A DNA stretch of 64,000 nucleotides from Euborellia annulipes. Its lineage: Eukaryota > Arthropoda > Insecta > Dermaptera > Anisolabididae. The notes beneath the pieces were generated by a model, which did no database searches, was not told where the DNA came from, and saw only the letters and a list, made by a program, of their open reading frames with translations. This document shows, piece by piece, positions 10,640-22,760 of the stretch; the first letter of the stretch is position 1; every line of letters begins with the position of its first letter. The position numbers were made by a program, and so were the translations under genes. Location of the stretch: assembly GCA_023213315.1 (NCBI GenBank), contig JAKCPI010015774.1, positions 18,581 through 82,580 on the forward strand, given 5' to 3'.

Positions 10640-11010
10640 AGGATGTTATTAAAGAGCTGAGTGGCGCTCATTAATTAATTACCTTCTAATCCCTTGCGCC
10701 ATGTTACCGGTGTACCTATTAGCATCATTTACATTGCTCTATCAATTATTAATCATAAACTAGTATTATTACTCGTGTAGAATTAAGAAATGGTTCCGTG
10801 CCGATAGATCGATATATCGCGTGTTAAATACGAGATCCACAATTTAGAGCGTTAATAAAATACTTGTTAATTTCTCTCTCTATGAGTCGTATTTTAACAT
10901 AATTAATTCAGATGCGTCTTCATTTGCATTCGCGATATTTATTTTGACATCCGGATTTGAATAATGTTTCTGTTGAGTTCAGACATGTCGAGAAAATCCC
11001 TGCACATTGA
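10640..11010. promoter_or_regulatory. Unique block, candidate regulatory element
   Basis: A repeat-free stretch with clustered homeodomain-type sites (CATTAATTAATTACC, CAATTATTAATCATAAA), GATAGATCGATATATCGCG, a TTTGCAT octamer core and CpG words. It has no stable reading frame. Candidate enhancer by composition only. Confidence 0.3.
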
Positions 11011-12208
11011 GTGATTACTAAAAAGAAAATGCAAAATTGTAATCTTCTTATTGTTAAAAAGAAAAAAAAATTAGTTACGCGCTCAAGCTGGTAATCTTAG
11101 GTGATAGTGGATTTGAAGGGGGGGGGGTAGCTCCAAAAGTTTCTGCCCCCTTAATAAATTCTAGTTTTAAAATATGTTGTTTCTTGGAAAATATAAATTT
11201 TTTTTGCTGAGTAAATTAGGAGAAATGCCGAAAGGTAGCCAACAATAAATAGAAATTCCCTCGCCATTTCGAACTCAGTGAGTGCACGCTGACCCAGGCT
11301 AAACACATAAAAGAATTAATGTTACGTTGTTGGATGTGGCTATAAAGTGGGAATATACTATTTTCGATATACAAAACAAATAGCTTTTGATCTCGTCTTT
11401 AAGAAACTTCGAGTACTAGTACTTTTTTAGTTTTTTCAATTTTATCAAAAAAATAACGAGCCCAATCTGTTATCTCGGTCCTCTCTCTACTTTGGGCCTC
11501 AAGTTGACAACTTTCGACAAATACTGTATTCAAGGCAGAGTGAAAATAATTTAAGATAACAAATTAGGACAAGTAGATGCAGCAAAAGACCTTAAATAAA
11601 AAAAAATTAGACGAAAATTTTATCCTATATTTTCCTATGCTTCAAGTTCGCCTTTGGCCTCGCTCGCATTTTCTCCTGAAAATCATGTCTCAATTTTCGA
11701 ATTTGGATTAGAATACATGAAAAAAGGTTATGACTTATAAATTAACGAAATATGAAAATTCCAAGATGCCACAGACCTCAGATCCAGTTCACGATCTTTA
11801 GATAGAAAATATTAAAAAAAAAAAAAAAAAAAAAAAGCTTGGAGGCGCAACACGCGTCTCTCACCTTTATATAATCTCGAGATGTAACGTTAAATAATTG
11901 GTAAATTATACGCTTCGTGTCCGTTACAGAGCAAACAAATTAACTGGTGGAGGGCTTTGAGAGGGTGCCGAGAACGTCAAAAGCAGAAAGGCCTGCCTGC
12001 CTGCCTTTTCAGGCCAAATAAGCAATCATTATTTCTTTTCATTCTCTATTTGAACACATTAAAACAATCTAAAAGGCAAATCATTCTCTAATTTAGATTT
12101 AGAAATATAAGAAGACATTTATACACTGAACTTATCATCAAAATAACGCTAGCACCGGGAAATGTTCTAATATTTAGTTATTTAATTAAAAGGTATTAGT
12201 AAATTATT
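11011..12208. other. Gene-free interval
   Basis: Contains a G run near 11119 paired with a C run near 11145 (hAT-like), a 19-base A run near 11818 and a short (GCCT)n near 11993. No exon is recognised. Confidence 0.35.
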
Positions 12209-12442
12209 TCGCGTCATTTCTCCTTCTCCATAACATAAACAGTGGGGGCATATGCCCACCCCCAAAGGCTCGGATTTTTTTTATTATTCTAAATAAAATA
12301 CTTCAAAATAGGCTACATCGACTAGTATATAAACTGTACCAATTAAATAAATTAAATATCTTTAGGCCAAATTTGAGTACCTATTTGTAAGTAAATAAAA
12401 AAAGTTTACCCCCCCTCCAAGAAAAAGTTGAAATGACGCCAC
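12209..12442. mobile_element. hAT family A, degenerate copy
   Basis: The interior (TTATTCTAAATAAAATACTTC, AACTGTAC, GGCCAAATTTGAGTACC, GAAAAAGTTGAAATGACGCCA) matches the complete copies at 15982 and 25605. The left end is interrupted: GCGTCATTTC lies 20 bases before a damaged CAGTGGGGGC. No duplication remains. Confidence 0.75.
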
Positions 12443-13546
12443 AAATTTTAACGTAAATGCACTAAAAAGAGTAAATTATTATACTTCGTCTAAAAGGGTG
12501 GAATCTCATTGAAACTTAAAATTAATTAATGGCCAATTAAATAAATTATTCAACGAGTGGTCATGCTTTTAGAAAAATTTTTTACGCTTTTTAAAAATAA
12601 AATTTTTATTTTATTTGATTCTTTAAATAGTTTCCTTATTAATCAACAAAAAGTGCAATTTATTTATACGAATCCCTAAGTAAATGTTAATTATGGGTAA
12701 TGAGGCAGGTGCTGGTGGTGGGGGCGGGGGCGGGGGCGGGGGGGGGGTTCGTCCCGAATGAGATTCTTCACGATTGCACGCTACTTTCAACTTCTCATTC
12801 AGAAGAACGAAACGGCCTTTCTTCGTCTCTTCGAGCTTGTTAGTGGGGAGTAATCGTCTAGTCTTTTGAAAAAGACCCATTACCACTCAAATTAACATCA
12901 AAAGAGGGAAATTAATTTGGATTATAGAAATAAATCGTGATTCAAGCTATTACAAAATGAATACGATTTGTCGAAAGCGATAATCGCTTAAAATTGGTTT
13001 CCAGATCGAGAATGATGGCTTAGATCAAGTTGTGTCATCATTTTGCTTTTTTTTCTTAAAAAAAAAAAAAAAAAAAAATTAATTCTTTTGAGTTCTCCGC
13101 TCTTTGGAAAAGAAAGATCTTTCTTTGTGGCTCTACAAAATAAAGTGACTTTTTATTTAAGAAGAATTTAGTGAAACATTTTTCCAAATAGCTTAAACGT
13201 CGAATTATTATCAGAGCATTTTTTAATTCTTTAAATTATATATTTATAAAGTGAAATTTTTTTTAATTATAATAATTTATTATAAACATAAATCGATAAG
13301 TAGAGATGCAAAGTTTTTCAATTTATTATTACAATAAAAAGACAAGAGCAGAGTAAAATATTTTTTCGTGTTAAAAAAAAGGTCCTAAAATTTTATTAAT
13401 TCGATTTGCATGCTAACATTAAGATAATTTTATTTGCAAATAGAGGAATACTTATAAAAAATACTGGAAACAATTATTTTCAAGCTGAATTCATTGAGTT
13501 TCAATAAAAAAAAATTTAAACACTCGACGGTATGTTCTTTTTGAAA
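12443..13546. other. Gene-free AT-rich interval
   Basis: Holds the G-rich hexamer run at 12718-12750 and a roughly 20-base A run near 13061. No coding signal. Confidence 0.35.
12718..12750 (+). repeat. (GGGGGC)n run with quadruplex potential
   Basis: Three to four GGGGGC hexamers grade into a G run, giving more than four G tracts within about 30 bases. The complement gives a proline run, which explains the apparent peptide here. Confidence 0.8.
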
Positions 13547-13735
13547 CATTTTGTAAACTAAAATTAAATATACAAATTAGAAAATTTAGTAGAACAGGAT
13601 TCAGTCAAAAGGAATTAAATAAACAAAAGAAATGTCGAAATACTTATCAATTATTTTATAACGAATAAGACCTTTGAAACAAATAACCTAGTGATTAATT
13701 TATATACTTATTTAATTTTAATTAATCATTGATTT
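13547..13735. mobile_element. Relic of inverted-repeat family F
   Basis: The outer words TACAAATTA and ACCTTTGAAACAAATAACC, CTAGTGATTAATTT match the arms of the palindromic element at 42850-43059. GTCGAAATACTTATCAA matches the hammerhead-bearing inner arm, but the CTGANGA half is lost. Confidence 0.6.
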
Positions 13736-14209
13736 AAATATTGTTTTTAAAAGGAACATCAGAATCCCCAGAAAAAAAAATTAAAAGCTGTTTATATATA
13801 TTTTTTAAATTTATGTTGAATTATTATAAAAATTTGCAATTCCTCCCTTAAAAATATTCAATCGTATGACGCCCCCCCCCCCCCCATTTTATAAAATAGT
13901 ACAAATACAAAAATTTTTAATGCTAAAAAACATAAATTTATTTATTCTTATTTATAAAACTAGCAATCATTTTGAAAATTGCTCACTGTTGCTAATATTC
14001 GCGCCTCCCCTTAAACTAGACCGCGCCTCAGTTTGGAAAACGCTGATATAGAGATAATTTTTTATTCGATACTTTTTGCTTTTGCCTCCCTCCCCCCTCT
14101 CTTGGTTTTTAATTAAAACAGGTCTGATTAGTAATTAATTTATGGTGCATATTCTTTTTCCTTTGGCAAATTTTATTTAGCTTCCTCTCCTTTTTCTTGA
14201 TTGTAAGTT
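13736..14209. other. AT-rich spacer
   Basis: C run near 13870; otherwise nothing recognised. Confidence 0.3.
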
Positions 14210-15540
14210 GTTTACGAATGTCAACTGATAACTGATTTGTAAGTTAATTCTTGGAGCGAAATGAACTGACCGCGTGTGGTAACCAAATCCAATCACGATA
14301 GAGAGATAACCAAGTCAAACATAATTGTCACTGAATTATTCCCTTGATTTAAATGAAAGATTAAGACATTGCGTCTCTCCCCTAATGAAGTTGCTGGGAC
14401 TCGAAATGCAAAGTTTTCACCTCATCTTTATTCAAAAAACACTGAACGCATCGAAGAGCTCAGCTCTTCGGCAGCTTCGAATAATTGGCCATTTTGTTCA
14501 GCCACGGCCATAAGTATGCATTTCCTAGGATCACAAAAGGACGATTATTTACATGATTGGCTTGCAAAATTGCAACTGGACGACATCCACTTGAGGCGAG
14601 AGATAATTAAATGGGCTGGAAACAAAAACAAAGCTGGCCAATTTATCACGCAGCCAACGATAAGTGAAGAGTTGGCTGGCTAATGAGCAGTGCCAACGAT
14701 GATGGAAGCCTTCGCTTAACCTCCGATACAAATGAACGCAAGATCAAGATTTATTGAGATATGTAAACGAGCAGAGGGCCCCCATCCGGCTCTTATTTTA
14801 TTACGCTTTAAGTTACGCATCGAAGACAATAAGGGGTGACTTGTAAATCACTGCGTTGACCAATCGAAAACCTAAAGGTGGTCGACACTTTTTATGTACA
14901 GCTATATTATTCCATTTCAAGTTATCAATCTTTTCGTTAATGAGAACGAGTGACAATAATTTCCAAGCTCTTGTCCAAGCAAGACTTAATTAAATACATC
15001 CGAGTTGTTAGGAGATTTTGAAGGCCGCTCGGCTCGGAATTGCCTCCTATTTAATAGACAATATGAAAATGTTAAAAGAGACTTCACAGTAATTAACAAT
15101 GGCCGGAGAAGATTTTATTTATTTTCATAAAAAACAATTCTCCTCTATCCAATTGAAGCAAATCTATCGAAATAAGTTGTCCAACCAGAGAGGATGAAGC
15201 AACCAGATAGATATTCAAATGTTCACTATAGAAACGACATTCGCTCAGGCGACATGCTCATTTAAACGAGTCGCCTCACGAATAAATTAACACGTTACAC
15301 GCTTTTTTCTTTTTTTTTTTATTAATTAAGCACTTCTCTTCTTTTATCCGTAGACTTGAACGCGCGCTAGCCAAGGCTGTTTTTTCTATTGTCCTGTGAC
15401 GTCACGGCACAGACTCCAGAAGAGGAGCAAATGGGGAAAACCTCAAATGTTCGCCCACCCGTAATCACCACCCACTATTTCCTTCACATCACACACACAT
15501 TCATATGTACACACGCAGGTGATTCATAACATTCCCATCT
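14210..15540. promoter_or_regulatory. Large unique block, candidate conserved regulatory cluster
   Basis: About 1.3 kb without any of the window's repeats and with more balanced composition. It holds many factor-type words: TTAATTAAATAC, ACAATGG (Sox-like), TTTCGTTAATGAG, TGACGTCA (near 15398), CGATAGAGAGATAA. A plus-strand frame from 14369 to 14683 encodes a plausible-looking peptide ending FITQPTISEELAG, but no splice acceptor or family resemblance supports it. Either a conserved noncoding cluster or an uncharacterised exon; I favour noncoding. Confidence 0.35.
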
Positions 15541-15876
15541 TGCATACGAATTAAGTTGATAATAAAACTAAACGAAAAACGAATTAAGCTAAATGATGAA
15601 GCATCATCTTAATACTCTTACAGGCCTACAGCATCTTCATATCAATATCTTAAATACTGAAGACCCATATTATTTAATACACTTTACAAATATATTTTAA
15701 AATTGCCAGACAAAAAATATTAAAATTTAGAATCTTAAAACAAGACAATCTCGGGTATGTCCTTGTTTATATACCAGTAAATAAACTCTAAATAAATTAA
15801 AGCTAGAAAAGAAATAATGGTCACTTGATTTTATTATAGAAGAAATATTTAGATTAAGTATTTATTCTTTGTCAAC
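15541..15876. other. AT-rich spacer
   Basis: Nothing recognised. Confidence 0.3.
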
Positions 15877-15918
15877 GATGACTGGTAACCATGAGTTACC
15901 CGAGCTAAGATTGCTTTT
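15877..15918 (+). repeat. Family L repeat copy
   Basis: GATGACTGGTAACCATGAG followed by TTACCCGAGCTAAG follows the L pattern GGATGGCGACCATGAGCTACCCGA with several changes. Confidence 0.4.
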
Positions 15919-15981
15919 CTTTTGGCCTGACAAAATAACCTTTGGAATTAAATTGGTAAATTTTTATGAGCGACTTCTTTT

Positions 15982-16253
15982 CAGTGGCGTCATTTGGGGG
16001 GTGGGCAGGGGGGGCATTTGACCCCCAAGGGCTCTGATTTTTTTAAAATTTTATATTATTCTAAATAAAATACTTCAAAATACATCTACGAGTATACAAA
16101 CTGTACAAAATTAAACAATTAATTAAATTAAATATGTTTTGGCCAAATTTGAGTACCCATTTGTAAGTAAATTTTAAGAAAAATAAAATGTTTGCCCCCC
16201 CCAAGAAAAAATTTGCCCCCCCCCCCCAAGAAAAAGTTGAAATGACGCCACTG
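15982..16253. mobile_element. Non-autonomous hAT family A, complete copy
   Basis: Inverted ends CAGTGGCGTCATTT and AAATGACGCCACTG are flanked by a perfect 8-base duplication CTTCTTTT (15974-15981 and 16254-16261). G-rich tract after the left end, C-rich tracts before the right end; 272 bases, no transposase. Copies: 12209, 25605 and 62904. Confidence 0.95.
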
Positions 16254-16261
16254 CTTCTTTT

Positions 16262-16999
16262 CCTAAAAAGTGAAGTTTTAGATCAAAGAGAGTGTCAAGG
16301 ATCGAAATATTCTCTCCCAAATTATGATAAACATTTCCGTTTTTGTTTTCTACTTATTCCTTTATTATTGACCCACTTTGACATTTCCGTCCTGCCTTCC
16401 TCAGGAGATGATAGATCTTTTCTTCATCTCTCTATTACTCTTTTTCTTTGGTCTCGCTGACTCAAAAAACTTAAGACTGATTGAATCAATGCAAATAGTT
16501 ATTATTTTTCTTAGAGAAATTTAAAACAATGAACATCTCTTTTCCTGAAGATACGACCTAAACGTCAAAAACTAGTGAGAAAAAATTGAGTTTTTTTTTT
16601 TCATTATTATTCAAATCATGCTGCCATATTCAATAATTAAAAAAATATAGGCCTATATTACAAGGAATATGTATTATTTAAAAATAAATAAACGTTAAAA
16701 TAAAATTTTTATTATGATGAGACAACTGAGTTACGTTTTTCCTTTTTTTCCCAATGCCCTAAGTAAATTAGAGAATAAATTTTACTGCCAAGAAAGATCT
16801 TTGTTAAAATTATGGCTTAATAATAACAAAAGAATTGTCAATCCTCATTACGAGAAGAATAAACATTGGGGATTGTCAAATAAATTAGGCCCGAACCCCG
16901 GGCTTATCTCGGCATTTCTATCTACCTGCCCTGTGTTCTTTTACACGAAAATAATAAAAAATAGACTTGTAAAGCTTTTTGGAATATGAATTTTTCCAC
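16262..16999. other. Gene-free interval with a degraded hammerhead-like word
   Basis: Around 16545 CTGAAGATACGACCTAAACG resembles the CTGAAGA...GAAACG layout but lacks the GAA. No exon is supported, although a 91-codon frame spans 16714-16989. Confidence 0.3.
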
Positions 17000-17290
17000 T
17001 TTATTGTCAATTTGAATGCAAATGAAGAAGGCGATTCAAGGCGGCATTTTTTGTCCCCCACTCCTTGCTTTCATAATGAATTAATTGGCCGCTAAACTCG
17101 TGCTCCGATAACGCTCAGTCGTTTGTCTTATTTGTCTGAATAGATACATAAAATTCCTGCATGTCGCATTTTCAAACTCTTCCAATTACACTATCTCCAG
17201 CACAGGCCCACACCAAACAGCTAAATGAGATCGCCATGAGGAAGAGATAAAAAAAACTTCGGGCTACAAATTCATTTTTAAACAAGAGTT
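17000..17290. promoter_or_regulatory. Unique block, candidate regulatory element
   Basis: Repeat-free and more balanced. Contains ATGCAAATGAAG (octamer), ATAATGAATTAATTGGCCGC (homeodomain-type) and TCGCATTTTC. No exon structure. Confidence 0.28.
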
Positions 17291-17429
17291 GTTATATATC
17301 ATCGGGCAGAAAAGTAATAATTAAGTATTGATAATTAATTAATAGACATTAATAATATCACTTTTGCAGTGCAGTTTAAACCTTCGATGCAATGATATAA
17401 ATATTTTTACATTCTCTATAATTAGAAAG

Positions 17430-18112
17430 AGGAAGTAGTGGGTTCATGTCAAAAATTATATTTTCTAGATTTTGAAGAAAATACACGTTTTGGGGTCCAT
17501 AAAAGGGGGCCCTTCAGAATGGTCAATCTATGTTCAAAATAAAGCAAGAAGTAAATGGGCTACGAGAATGAAATTTTATATTTAAGTTAGGTACCCCACT
17601 GAGGCGCGAAAATAAGCTTTTAAATAAAATGGGCCAAAAAGTACTACCACTTTACTGATGTTCTTTTCAATTTTTTTTTTTTCAATTTTCTCGAAATTCG
17701 CCCTAATGATTTTGATTAAAATTCATAAATCAATTGTTTTTTAGATGCTCTTTAAAATGTATATTTTCATTGTGTCCTCGAAATTGTTTGAAGACCACTT
17801 TACTCTTGTACTTCATAGAAAATATTGGAGAATTTTTAAATATGTGTCTTTATAAATAAATATATCCTAGGTATATTTTTCTATGTTTATAAATGTTGCA
17901 TCTTGAATTCTAATATATTGGAGGAAACTAAATAGTATGTAGGCGCAAAAATTCTGGTGTGACAAGCACAGAACACAACTTCAATTACCGAAGGTAAAAG
18001 GCGACCAGTCACACCAGGTTTTTAAATTATAATTGCTAATTTAATTTTAATATCTATTTGGAAAGAAAAATCTCGACATCGAATTTTTGACATGAATCCA
18101 ATACTTTATTAT
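17430..18112 (+). mobile_element. Family D element, copy 1
   Basis: The D order is visible: GTTCATGTCAAAAATT, ATACACGTTTTGGGGTCC, GAAATTTTATATTTAAGTTAGG, ATGGGCCAAAAAGTACTA, GATTTTGATTAAAATTCA, GATGCTCTTTAAAATGTATA, TACTCTTGTACTTCATAG, then the TCTGGTGTGAC ... GTCACACCAG hairpin at 17950-18022. An inverted D end (CTCGACATCGAATTTTTGAC, ATGAATCCAATACTTT) follows at 18070-18112. No protein. Confidence 0.8.
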
Positions 18113-18791
18113 ACAGGCCCCCTGGACCCCCTTGCTCATCTTCGGCGAGCAAATGCATCAAGTTTATTCTTGCTCTCTGTTTGAAAGTTTTAAATTTCCC
18201 TCTCTGACTCAAAGTTTTAAATTAGGCGGGAGAAAGTAAAAATTAGAATTATATCCTCATAAATATGTCAATTTTTTTTTATTTCGTTTTTAAATGCGTA
18301 TGTATTTTTTTGTTATTATTTTCAAATCATTTTGTTGTTCCTTCACTCTTTTTTTGTTTATGTATTTTGCTCTCTAATGGAATTACTCTGTTGGCTGAAA
18401 GTTATTGTTATTAATATTGTCTAAAAAAAAACTCCAACTTGAAAAGTCCATGTGAAAAAATGATTAATAGAACTTAAATTTCATCTTATTTCTTATATGT
18501 AGAGACCGGATTTTAAGCAAAATGCTTAATGATGAATTTTATAAGCAACCATTAGATATTTAATATCCACACGAATTACGAAAAACTAAGTGCAATGAGA
18601 TTGCATTTTTTATGCTTTTTTTGCTTTTTTTGAGTTTTTATGCTTTTTTTCCCTTTCGTGCTTATTTGAACTTATTTTATGAATATTTATAAATTTTTTT
18701 TTTTATTAAAAAACACACTTTTTTCAATTCACACACCCATACGCGGGCCGAGGGCCCCCCCCCCCCGAAATTTTCCAAATGCATATACCTG
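18113..18791. other. Spacer with T-rich repeats
   Basis: Contains repeated TATGCTTTTTTT words near 18610-18655 and a C run at 18757. No gene. Confidence 0.35.
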
Positions 18792-20014
18792 GGGAACATA
18801 AACATTTGCACCCTAACAGGTTTGCAAGACGCCTACTAGTTGGCGCCCAATCGACTCACCACTACATATGCAGTGTCTGTGTGAATTTACCTGAGCTAGG
18901 GTTCTGAGGGTATTTTATGAAGAAGCCATAAACCATCCCTTTGGAAAATAGATACATTTTAAATAAAAATTTGCGAATTCCTCTCTATCTCGCAATGCAA
19001 GTAGCCAGATCGGTGAAATTTAGTAAATAATTCTTACCCTAAAATTGTATATCTGTTTCAAATTTTGGAGTAATTACAATACTTCAACCGGAAGTAGTTA
19101 GTACTTTACCTAAGATTATAAAAATTACCTTTTAAAAATATTTTAATCTGGTTATTAATTTTGAAAGTGGCCTAATTCCATTCTTGGTAAGAAGGGTTTG
19201 AAAGTTTTATAAACATATACCATACATTTAAATAGCCGGGCAACAAATTAATAGGCCAGAATCGATAGCAAAGAATTGAAATATATTTTCGCCACTTTGC
19301 TACTCAAAAGAGAAGTGCATTTCTTTCTCACTTTCTTTACTAAAAATATTACATTTTTAAAATACTTCTATAATCTTAGGTAAAGTAGGCCTACTTCCGG
19401 TTGAAGTATTTACTACAAAATTTGAAACAGATCTCCAATTTTAGGACAAGAATTATTTATTAAATTTCATCGATCTGGCTTCTTGCATTGCGAGATAGAA
19501 AGAAGAATTCGCAAATTTTTACTTTCTCTTATTTTATTTAAATTTTATCTATTGTCTGAACATGCCACATTCTATGTTGTAAGACCTCTCGTTACAAAAA
19601 TCCGAAATAACAGTTTTTTTTTTTAAGAATATAAATAAGAATATTTTAACGCCCCGAGATATTATTACCTGGTATAAAGGTCTATAGATATCGGAAAAAT
19701 TTTACTAAAAATTGGGACACAAGTTTCGTTCAAATTGTGAAATAAGTTAATTTTTTCCAAATAAGAAGATAAGATTAATTAAAATGTTGAAATTCTATTA
19801 ATTTGAGATCAAATTCATTTGATATGAAAAGACTACGCTATATCGCTATATAGATTGTTCAAAAGGGTTGGTTTATGGTCTATCATAAAAGACCCTCAGA
19901 ACCCTAGCTCAGGTAAATTCACACAGACACTGCATATGTAGTGGTGAGTCGAATGGGCTGCCTAACTAGTAGGCGTCTTGCAAACCTGTTAGGGTGCAAA
20001 TGTTTATGTTCCCC
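18792..20014. mobile_element. Foldback element P3
   Basis: The left arm 18792-19140 and right arm 19358-20014 are inverted copies. Shared words include AACATTTGCACCCTAACAGG, AGACGCCTACTAG, CAGTGTCTGTGTGAATTTAC, CTCGCAATGCAAG and CTTCAACCGGAAGTA. The right arm carries about 300 extra bases (19520-19860), so insertion or deletion followed duplication. No transposase. Confidence 0.8.
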
Positions 20015-21059
20015 ATGGTACATATATAGGGATATACAGACATTAATGGATCTCCCCCCCCCAAAAATGTTTGATCGGCCCCGCAGTGAGAAAAAATATA
20101 GCCCTGCAAAAGAGGGTGAAAAACTTAGGTTCCGCAAAAGGGAAAAAATTATTTTTTTTAGTTGAATTACTTTATAAAAATTATTTAATTAGTATGATTT
20201 TAATATACTTCATAAATATTTAAATAGTTTAGAGCGCGAATTTCAAACCAGAATTTAATAAATTTAGATTTGTGAAATAAATTTTAAAAGAATAATTTCA
20301 AGTTTCCTTAAAATAATTATAAAATAATATTAATAAAAATTCCTTGAGGTAGTCGAGTTATTTGAGAACGTTTAGACCAGTGATTCTCAACTTGTCGCGC
20401 TACACTTTTAACGATTTCAAAATTTGGCGGCACACAAAGAAAAAGATAAGTTTAAAAGTTGGTAATTTGTCCATAAACATTTATATTAATTTTATTTCAT
20501 ATCCTGGGTATATTTAAATTAAACCACGAAAGTATATGAAAAATGATTGAAAATTCAGATTTTTTTTACAGTGTGGTTATATGTTTTATTAATAATTATT
20601 TTTAATAAATGAACTATTTATATTTATATATATTATAATAATAAAAAGAAATACTTGTTGCCCAGCTGGGAAATTTTCTGCAAGCACCCATGTGATTATC
20701 TCAGATACTTTAAGAATACCTAGCAAGATAAAAGCAGAATACTAAATAAATTATTCGTATAGAATTTGTAGGAAGGCTCAGTGGCAGATTTATAGGGGAA
20801 ATAAGAAAAAGAACGCTCGAGAAATATTCCCGAGCCGCTTTTTATTGGATCTTTATATATCTGTGTCTATCATAAAACTTTTCTAAAGAACGAAATTTCC
20901 AATTTTAATTTTATATGAAAAAGAAGAGATGTGAATCAAAAATTTCTTAAGAGAATCCAAAGGCGAGTTTTCGCCTCCCACCCTCTTCATGATTCACTAA
21001 AAAGAGAGACGAACCATTTTGACTTCTCTTACTTATATAAATATGTTAATATTGTATAT
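20015..21059. other. Gene-free interval with a hAT-like end
   Basis: At 20378 CAGTGATTCTCAACTTGTCG looks like a hAT left end of the CAGTGGTTCTCAACC type, but no partner end was found. The rest is AT-rich. Confidence 0.35.
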
Positions 21060-21845
21060 AGAGAAAAAGTATTGAATCTATGTCAAAAATTCAATGATGG
21101 AAATACACGTTTTGATGCCCCATGAGTCGAAAAAAATGGGTCAACAAAATGTGCCTGTGTGTTCGAAATAAAGCTTGAAGGAAATGAGCTACCAGGTTGA
21201 AATTTTATATTTAGTATAGTTAGGCATACCCCTGAGGCGTGAAAATAAACTTTTAAATAAAATCGGCCAAAGAGTACTACTAGTACTTTATTTTTCGCTT
21301 TTTCCTATTTTCTCAAAATTCGCTCAAACGATTTTGATTAAAATTCAAAAATCAATTATCTTTTAGATGCTCTTTGAAATTTATATTTTCATTTTGCCGT
21401 AAAAATTGTTTAAAGCACACTTTAGTTAGGTGCTTTATTTTTGAAAAATAAGAGAAATAGTTGCCAAAATATAAATATTTTTCTTATGCTTATAAATTTT
21501 ACCTGTTGAATTCTAATGTAGCCTACTACCAGAACTAAACATCGTATATGTCAACACAAAATATACCCAGTGACAAGCACAAAACACAATTTTCAATTAG
21601 CATTAAAAGACATTTATTGGCATAAATATATTTAAGCAAATAATAATACAAAGTGTTAATTATTGTAATTAAATAACACTTTTTGTATTATCATTTGCTT
21701 AAATAAACCTCGAGCTATGCCCAAAAATGTCTTTTATTTCTAATAACAATAATTGTGAAATTCTAATTCAATTAATCAAAACTTTCAATTGCCGAAAATA
21801 AGAAAAAGATGCGTGCTGTGCGACCATTCACACCAGATTTTTCAT
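21060..21845 (+). mobile_element. Family D element, copy 2 (interrupted)
   Basis: The full D order runs from AGAAAAAGTATTGAATC through GAAATACACGTTTTGATG, ATCGGCCAAAGAGTACTA, GATGCTCTTTGAAATTTATA to the shared module CAGTGACAAGCACAAAACAC ... CGACCATTCACACCAGA. The module is split by the hairpin element 21606-21733. Confidence 0.8.
21606..21733. mobile_element. Hairpin MITE nested in family D
   Basis: Nearly the whole 128 bases fold back: AAAGACATTTATTGGCATA pairs with TATGCCCAAAAATGTCTTT, then TTTAAGCAAAT and CAAAGTGTTA. The same outer sequence occurs on the inner arms of P2 (6915-6955 and 7070-7115). It interrupts the D2 module, so it is younger than D2. Confidence 0.85.
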
Positions 21846-22079
21846 TTTAAATTGTATTAGAAAATTTTTACTTATTGCATTCTAATTTTATTTGTTATAA
21901 TTATTATGGTTTTGTGATGTCTCCAGCCAAGCCTTGAAATTTTCAAATTTTTCCTAAATTTACTAAATAAAAAAATGTAAAAAAAAAAAGAAATAAAAAT
22001 GAATTATAATGTTGTATATTAAAATAGATTTTTTAATTAAAAGAACACATATTTTAATTAAAAAATATATATAGGAGTG

Positions 22080-22760
22080 AAAGCAGAAGGGTTATAACCC
22101 TAAACGTGATTTTTACTGGCTCGTAAAGTCAGGTTATCATAGGCCTGAATGTCATTCCAAGTCCAACACAATGACACGAGAAATATTTATTAATTTTATA
22201 GCATATCAGGTTTTGAGATTTATTTATTATCGGAGCGTGTCTTATAAATATCATTCCTAAAAATATGATCGCTACCGGGCATAAAATTGACGGATGGGCT
22301 TTTTTCTAAATAGATATAATTACTGGCTGGTGAGCCATCATTATGAGCACACTCTCATTTAAGAGTAATAATTATTTGTGGGGAGCTAAGTCGGGTTATA
22401 GAGCCCCTGGACCCCCCTGGGTTACCCTGGGCCCCTTCCCAAGGCCAGCATCCTCAGCGCCCACGCGTCCCAACCGGAAATCGGTACCAGTTTTGCTTTG
22501 GCTTTTGCTTTTACAAAATGAAAGAGATAAAGCTCCGTTAGAGAGGAGCTTAAGACACACGCTGTGTGTGTGTGTGTGCGTGTGTTCCATTGAGGCTGGA
22601 TGGTTGGCTACGTGCAAGGAACACACTGGCAGATGGCTGCACACGTTGCCAAAGGCCAGCAAAGGTCGAGATGAGATGCATACGCATATTTCTGCCCGAT
22701 CACGCTTCGAAATTCATTCATTCATTCGCCAACTCCAAAAAAAAAAAAAAATCAACAACA
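22080..22760. promoter_or_regulatory. Unique GC-richer block with (GT)n
   Basis: Segment 22380-22740 is unusually GC-rich for the window and repeat-free except for a (GT)n run at 22564-22581 and ATTC triplication near 22712. Overlapping frames on both strands reflect composition. It could be a regulatory block or an unrecognised exon; no splice-bounded frame stands out. Confidence 0.25.

Noticed and set aside
14369..14683. Coding exon
   Set aside because: The frame is plausible in composition but begins without ATG or acceptor and overlaps other open frames on both strands; kept only as a note in the regulatory block.
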